Shown: positions 58,290 through 64,000 of the stretch, piece after piece | Position numbering within the stretch: the first letter of the stretch is position 1 | How the letters are laid out: the number at the start of each line of letters is the position of its first letter | NCBI RefSeq assembly: GCF_000801105.2 | Contig: NC_079519.1 | Coordinates: 30,169,288 to 30,233,287 of the forward strand | Direction of reading: 5' to 3' | Source: Raphanus sativus | Lineage: Eukaryota > Streptophyta > Magnoliopsida > Brassicales > Brassicaceae | DNA length: 64,000 nt | Notes under the pieces: model-generated | Told to the model about the DNA's origin: nothing | The model's input: the letters and a program-made list of their open reading frames with translations, nothing else | The model's database searches: none | Program-made: the position numbers and the translations under genes

Positions 58290-60168
58290 TTTTAATTCAT
58301 TAATTTATAAAAATCAAACAAAATCTTGTATTAAATAAGGGTAAAACAGAAAATTTAATTATTTTTTTTGTAAAAATCCTAAACAATATTTATTATAAAA
58401 TGGAAGGAATAGTTGTAAAAATCTTAAACAATTAGTTGTATATATAACGAATAAATTAATTCAATACCTGCAAGTTGTAATTCATTTACTATTTAAATAG
58501 TTCTAGATATATTAAATAGTAGGCAAAAGTCATCTTTCTTTGCCGGTTTGAATAAGCAACAAATATTGAACCGTTTTGTCATTACATTTAGAGAAGTAAA
58601 CACGTAGAAAGATTATATGTCTAAACGGTTACATATGTATGTTGAGTATAAGGATGCATTTATCATTATGTATGGTCTTCAATACCTGCAAGTTGTAATT
58701 CATTTACTATCTTGAGTCAGAGTGATACTCTAGACAGGAGTGTAGACCTCATTCGTTTTAAGTTCTTTAAGAAGACACATGTAATTCATGATTTGCCTAC
58801 AATTATTGAATAAAGCAACAAGATGCTGTGCCTGAGATATATAGAGTTGATTTACGGAGTGGTTGCAGATACTCTATTGTATGCTTATTAGTTGGAATCC
58901 ATATCGTTTGAGTGGATCCCAAGGAGAAAAAGCAGAGTGGCCGATGGGCTAGCAAATAATGTATTAGTTGTAAGCGAAGCTGTTTTCGCTTTTAAGTAAG
59001 TTTGAAAGAAATGAAAGTTGTTTCTCAAATTTTTTTTTGTCTCAATCACTCTTAATTTTCACTAAACATTACTTTGTACTATGCTTTGAACTGTCTCTGT
59101 GTTATTTTCCAGAGTACTTACCCACACAAATCAAATCACATCCAGCTTGTTTCTTAAAACCTTCCATTTGTTAAACTATATATTTATTTATTTTAGCAAT
59201 TTTGGACATATCTACTAGACCATTGACTAATTCAAGCATATATATACGAGGACCAATGTCGATTAACATTTGTTTTTCAATGTTTTTATATTTGTCTTAT
59301 ATATGTGCATATATCATACATAGGAGACTCTGATAAGTTATCTCTGTGATTACGAATACGATAACTAGGAGAGAAAAAATCTCTTATCTATACGCCTGTT
59401 CATACGTCGTTGTCGTGGCTAAATGATTTATACAGTTTTTTAATTTTTGTGTTTACTGGAATAATTACGAAATTATTAAATCTGAAAATGTCGTTTTGTT
59501 CTAGTTTTGGCTATCCAATTAGCATATTAAACGCGAATTGATGTATGGAGATAGCTTAATATAGCTGTCGAGAAAGCTACAACTATCTCTAATTAATTGT
59601 TACTTGGCCAACTGCATCGATGTAATAGTTTTATTTATAAACCAATGAAAGAATCGTTCATATAGCCTATTGATGATTATTATTAATTGCAAATCGGTTA
59701 TAATTGGTTCGTATTTGAACGACCGACGGATATAATTAATACACCATATTACTAGGAACAGACGAAATATTTCTAAGCCAAGATTTTTATGTTTTTGGTT
59801 GTAGAGTGAAAGCGTTTGAACAAAAAAAAGGTTGTAGAGTGAAAGCAAATACTAAATAAATGGGCTGCTCTCTGTCCAAGAAGAAGAATGCAATACGACC
59901 ACCGGGATATGAGGATCCTGACCTTCTTGCATCCATTACACCGTGTCAGTTTTTACTTTTGATTTTATTACTATCATACTCTTAAATGTTACGAGAACAT
60001 GTTATAGACTTTGGACAAAACTCTACTTTTGATACTGTGAGGGACAATAGTTACTGTAGCTGAGGTGGAGGCTTTGTATGAACTGTTCAAGAAGCTAAGC
60101 AGCTCAATCATCGACGACGGTCTTATTCATAAGGTCTTCTTTCATTCTTTCTTGTTGCTTTTTGAGAT
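58290..60168. repeat. Right arm of the CBL4 inverted duplication
   Basis: Reverse complement of 1-1955. It holds about 1.57 kb of upstream sequence, exons 1-2 and the start of intron 2 of CBL4. This arm lacks the short insertions seen in the left arm and continues to the right into the complete gene. The arm is 1879 bases, 76 shorter than its partner. Confidence 0.9.
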
Positions 60169-61365
60169 CTTTTATGTTATTTATATAAATACGGCTTAGA
60201 GTTTATAGTGTGATGTTGTAGGAAGAGTTCCAGCTGGCTTTATTCAGAAATAGGAACCAGAAGAACCTTTTCGCTGATCGGGTAATTAACGTTCATTAAC
60301 CACAACTAGTTACATTAGATAAACTTTTGTTTATACATTACTATATTTTATCCGCAGATATTTGATGTATTCGATGTGAAGCGAAATGGAGTGATCGAGT
60401 TTGGTGAATTTGTCAGGTCTTTAGGTGTCTTCCATCCAAATGCACCTGCCCATGAAAAGATCAAATGTCACTTTCAACTACTTTACTTGCTTTGCATCCA
60501 TTTTATGTTAAAGTACTTATTATTCTTCTTTTCTTATCAAATTAACTGACAAAGAACTTTGTCATGAATTTTCAGTTGCTTTCAACTTGTATGACTTAAG
60601 GCAAACTGGATTCATCGAACGAGAAGAAGTGAGTCCATTCACAGTTACTTCCCTGGAACCCGCAAGATTTTAACTTACATTTCTATCCCCATAAACATGC
60701 TGTGTTGTTCTTACACATATATAGTTGAAGGAGATGGTAATCGCGCTTCTTCACGAATCTGAACTTGTTCTTTCCGAATATTTAGTCGAAGTAATAGTGG
60801 ATAAGGTAGATATTTCACTTCACACCGGTAAATGGTTGTTGATTTTTCTATCACTATTTTTTTTTGATAAACTGATCCGGTCGACTATATCTCAACTTGA
60901 TATTGAAAAATATAATGCTAATGATGGAGATAATTTATAAGGAGATGATATCATATTTGTAGGCCTTTATCGAAGCAGATCACAAGAAAGACGGAAAAAT
61001 TGATCTTGATGAATGGAAAGATTTTGTGTCCATGAATCCGTCGATTATCAAGAATATGACTTTGCCTTATCTAAAGTGAGTTCTTATACACTACAATTTA
61101 TGTATACGTACTAAGCTAGTTTACTAAACAAAACACATCACCCATTAACAATCATATGTACACAAATTCGAAGCAAATAATAAACACTGTAAAATGACTG
61201 GAGTCAAACCTAGCTTGAGATAAACCGACCGGTTTGATTGATGCACTGAACCAAATGGATTGATGATAAAATCTTGGTAAATGTAGGGACATAAAAGGGT
61301 CGTTTCCAAGTTTCGGTTCATCTTGTGAAGACGAAGAATTGGAGTTGCAAAACCTATATTTCTAA
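59860..61365 (+). CDS. CBL4: CBL4/SOS3, calcineurin B-like calcium sensor, complete
   Basis: Eight exons: 59860-59944, 60051-60133, 60222-60281, 60358-60466, 60576-60628, 60725-60805, 60963-61075 and 61287-61365, all phases consistent. MGCSLSKKK carries the N-myristoyl Gly2 and palmitoyl Cys3. EF-hand regions follow: [60 protein letters not shown] and [20 protein letters not shown]. The tail contains [20 protein letters not shown], with the FPSF motif phosphorylated by CIPK24 in Arabidopsis. With calcium bound, CBL4 recruits CIPK24/SOS2 to the plasma membrane and activates the Na+/H+ antiporter SOS1 in salt tolerance (family knowledge). The last residues (LYF) differ from Arabidopsis as I recall it. 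The gene is intact and is the likely functional copy here. Confidence 0.96.
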
Positions 61366-61992
61366 GGGAATTCCATGCAGATTGCAGATAAAGAAAGATA
61401 CTCAGCTTCTAAACTTGTTCTTCTACTATTCTTTTTGGAAAATTTTGTACAAAATTGTAAAGAGGAATATTTGCATCTTGATAATGTATCTTGTCTTGTG
61501 TATATATTTGCATACTCTGCTAGCTTGAATACTTTTATGTGGAACAAGTGAACTTCCATTTTCACACAGGAATATTTTAAAATATAATTTATTATTAGTT
61601 GCTTTAATGATGTACATGCATTATAGAATCTCAAGTTGAAGGTGGTAAAGTGTAATTTTAGCTTTCAAAAGAAAAGTGTAATTTTGTCTATGTTAAATAA
61701 ACACATGGCCTCCGTGAACAAAGTTAAACAGATTAAATCCAGAAGTCTTAACAAAAAGAAATCTAAGCCAATAGTGGAGAGTTTATGAAGCCATTATGAA
61801 GGTATGTGATGGGCCTGGCCCTGGCCTTGTGATCTAAGCTCCAATTATGATTCTAAGATTGGGGTTATAAACAGTAATAAAAATACACTAATCAACAAAA
61901 ACAAAAAAACAAAACCTTTCGAACGGTGATAAACAGATAATTATCTGTGAAATTAATAATCGAAAAGCACTAATTGACAAAAAAAAAAACAG
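61366..61992. other. CBL4 3' flank, intergenic
   Basis: No gene seen. The frames at 61325-61634 overlap the CBL4 3' end and are not coding-like. Confidence 0.5.
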
Positions 61993-64000
61993 AGGAATCG
62001 TGTTGATATCAGGTCATTACACGGAAGAGGAACCTGTCTCTCTCAATCTCCCAGATAGCAGTACCGGTTCGGTATTTATCCTTTCCTCATCCTCTCTCTC
62101 TCACTTTTTTTTTTCTAACCAATCCAGTCTTTTGGGTCTCCTCACCAACTTCAAACTCTAATCTCATCCCCGTATCGTTTCGATCCGTTGACCATTTATT
62201 TTTCCTCCATCAATTATAGTTGATCTTCTCTTTTCTTGCGCATGTTTATAGATTGGTTCTTGTTGGTTATGACGGAAACGAAATAGATTATGTTAATGGT
62301 TGATGATATATAATCATCCTGGATTATACATTGTCAAATTTGTTTTTGTTCACAAGTTTCTTTCATGTTCATAGATTCTAAGATGATGTTGATGTTTGTG
62401 ATATAGGTGTTGAACGAACGAATCATGATGCTCGAGAACGACCTTCATTTCAAGGTCGAAGATATCGTTCAGGCGCCTTTACCTGGCTACGCATCTCCAA
62501 CGGCAGTCAGCTTCAGCCCCGACGACTCTCTGATCACTTACTTGTTTAGTCCCGAAGAGAATCTGAACAGGAGAGTGTACGCTTTCGATGTGAACAAAGG
62601 AGAGTCTAGTCTTGTTTTCAGTCCTCCCGACGGTGGTGTCGACGAGAGCAACATCTCGCCGGAGGAGAAGCTGAGAAGGGAGAGGCTGCGTGAACGCGGG
62701 CTGGGAGTGACTCGTTACGAATGGGTCAAGACTAACTTGAAGATGAAATTCATTGTCGTGCCTTTACCTGCTGGGGTTGGTTTGGTCATCGGGTTCTTGA
62801 TTGTATCTGTTGACGTTCTTTTATGCTATATAATCTAACTCCCGACCATGGTTTAGGTGTATATGAAGGATCTTTGTTCATCGCCAAATCCAGAGCTCAT
62901 AGTTCCAAGCTCACCCGCTTCCCCAGTCATTGATCCTCGTCTATCTCCCAACGGGTTGCTCCTTGCATACGTAAAGGACTCCGAGCTGCATGTCCTCAAT
63001 CTGTTGAAAAACCAGACACAACAGCTGACGAACGGTGCCAATGGAAGTACTCTGGTAATCAAGTAAAAATCACTTATTTTTATTTTTTTGAAATAACCCG
63101 GTGTATCGTAGCACTCACCGAGGTGGGTCCAGATTAGCGGCGTATCAGCCTACATTATCGGCTGGAACACGCCTCGGTCACTGGACGCTAAGAGAGCCAA
63201 ATTTTAAATTTTGGCCACTGGATTCGAACCCGAGTCCATATTGGGGCCGGGGACCACTGGACGTCGTCGCTTGGTTCACTCTTTTTCTCCTTTGTCTCAT
63301 TTGTGGTGTAAAACAATTTGTTTTTGTTTGCTCTGCAGACTCATGGTCTTGCTGAGTACATAGCTCAGGAAGAGATGGATCGGAGGAACGGGTACTGGTG
63401 GTCGTTAGACAGCAAGTTCATCGCTTACACCGAAGTAGACTCCTCGCAGATACCTCTCTTCAGAATCATGCACCAGGGGAAAAGCTCCGTCGGCGCAGAC
63501 GCGCAAGAGGACCACGCTTACCCTTTCGCTGGAGCTCTCAACTCCACGGTCCGTCTCGGCGTGGTTTCTTCCTCCGGAGGCGGTAAAACGACTTGGATGG
63601 ATCTCGTCTGCGGAGGAAGAGACAACGCGGAGGAAGAGTATCTCGGTAGAGTCAGCTGGATGCCAGGAAACGTCCTCGCGGCGCAGGTTCTGAACCGGTC
63701 GCAGCGTAAACTCAAAATCATCAGCTTTGATATAAAGACAGGTCATGGAAACGTACTGTTGACTGAAGAGTCTGACGCGTGGGTGACTCTGCACGACTGT
63801 TTCACGCCTATGGAGCCTTCGGGAGGATTCATCTGGGCCAGCGAGAGGACTGGTTACAGACATTTGTATCTTTATGAGGCTGATGGGACTTGTCTTGGAG
63901 CCGTTACTAGCGGTGAGTGGATGGTTGAGCAGATCGCAGGGGTAAATGAGTCAATGTGTTTGGTTTACTTCACTGCAACGCTCGATGGAGCGCTCGAGAC
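61993..64000 (+). CDS. DPP-IV-like prolyl oligopeptidase family protein, partial (runs off right edge)
   Basis: Exons: first coding remnant ending 62071 (EEEPVSLNLPDSSTGS), 62407-62775, 62857-63054 and 63339 to the window end. The sequence reads VLNERIMMLENDLHFKVEDI, PTAVSFSPDDSLITYLFSPE, then SPEEKLRRERLRERGLGVTR and later HGLAEYIAQEEMDRRNGYWW with SKFIAYTEVDSSQIPLFRIM. This is the beta-propeller half of a dipeptidyl-peptidase IV-like serine protease (S9B). The catalytic Ser-Asp-His part lies beyond 64000. The first exon has no in-frame ATG as far as I can follow it; the start may be in an upstream exon not seen or at the Met codons near 62425. A SINE sits in the intron at 63055-63338. Synteny suggests At5g24260. 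Confidence 0.85.
63091..63282 (-). mobile_element. SINE in an intron of the DPP-IV-like gene
   Basis: Minus-strand box A (GCGACGACGTCCAGTGGTCC, right end) and box B (CTCGGGTTCGAATCC, near 63220). A T-rich tract at the left (63072-63089) fits the tail. The element takes up most of the 284-base intron. It is related to, but not the same subfamily as, the copies at 45799 and 53649. No clean duplication was seen. Confidence 0.7.

Overview
This is a plant nuclear window, most likely from Brassica or a close relative (Brassicaceae, tribe Brassiceae). The signs are GT-AG introns, chloroplast transit peptides, tRNA-derived SINEs, MULE, hAT and MITE elements, and protein exons close to Arabidopsis thaliana. 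By recollection, the gene order follows Arabidopsis chromosome 5 from about At5g24630 down to At5g24260: BIN4, a membrane-tethered NAC, ribosomal P1, PSRP1, PRR5, an At5g24460-like gene, CID13, CRK4, PGL3, a GH17 glucanase, a small secreted peptide, CBL4/SOS3 and a DPP-IV-like peptidase. All locus numbers come from memory, not from a search.

Layout. 1-1955 is an inverted copy of the 5' part and promoter of CBL4; its partner is 58290-60168. About 1956-5504 is a Mutator-like element with a degenerate DUF1985 (ULP-associated) gene and hairpin-forming minisatellites, cut by a 100-N gap at 5505-5604. 5968-13946 holds BIN4, the NAC gene and ribosomal P1. All three are recognisable along their length but carry several small indels each, as if this interval were unpolished sequence or decaying genes. 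15327-16811 is an intact minus-strand PSRP1. 18350-19239 is a DUF3700-type gene. 19.2-25.5 kb is AT-rich repeat sequence with a degenerate telomere-like array. 25521-26995 is a minus-strand F-box/FBD gene. 27.6-30.1 kb holds two gene fragments (arogenate dehydrogenase and coproporphyrinogen oxidase), the second inside an element with inverted ends. 32798-34621 is PRR5 with an in-frame stop before its CCT domain. 35028-35930 is an At5g24460-like gene. 36043-37332 is a fold-back element with a perfect target duplication. 38340-40901 is CID13. 42.4-46.6 kb is a nest of transposons (a Pack-MULE-like element with an ERD7 fragment, a hAT element, a SINE and nested MITEs). 47022-49832 is CRK4 and 50830-51837 is PGL3. 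53861-55584 is a GH17 glucanase with a SINE at its start codon and a frameshift at its catalytic motif. 56825-57667 is a small secreted, probably tyrosine-sulfated peptide gene. 59860-61365 is a complete CBL4. The window ends inside a DPP-IV-like gene.

The genes do not form a pathway; their neighbourhood is inherited synteny. The main interest lies in (i) the small peptide gene with an RGF/GLV-like motif, (ii) the inverted CBL4 duplication, (iii) gene-altering insertions and mutations in PRR5 and GH17, and (iv) several transposons that have picked up host gene fragments.
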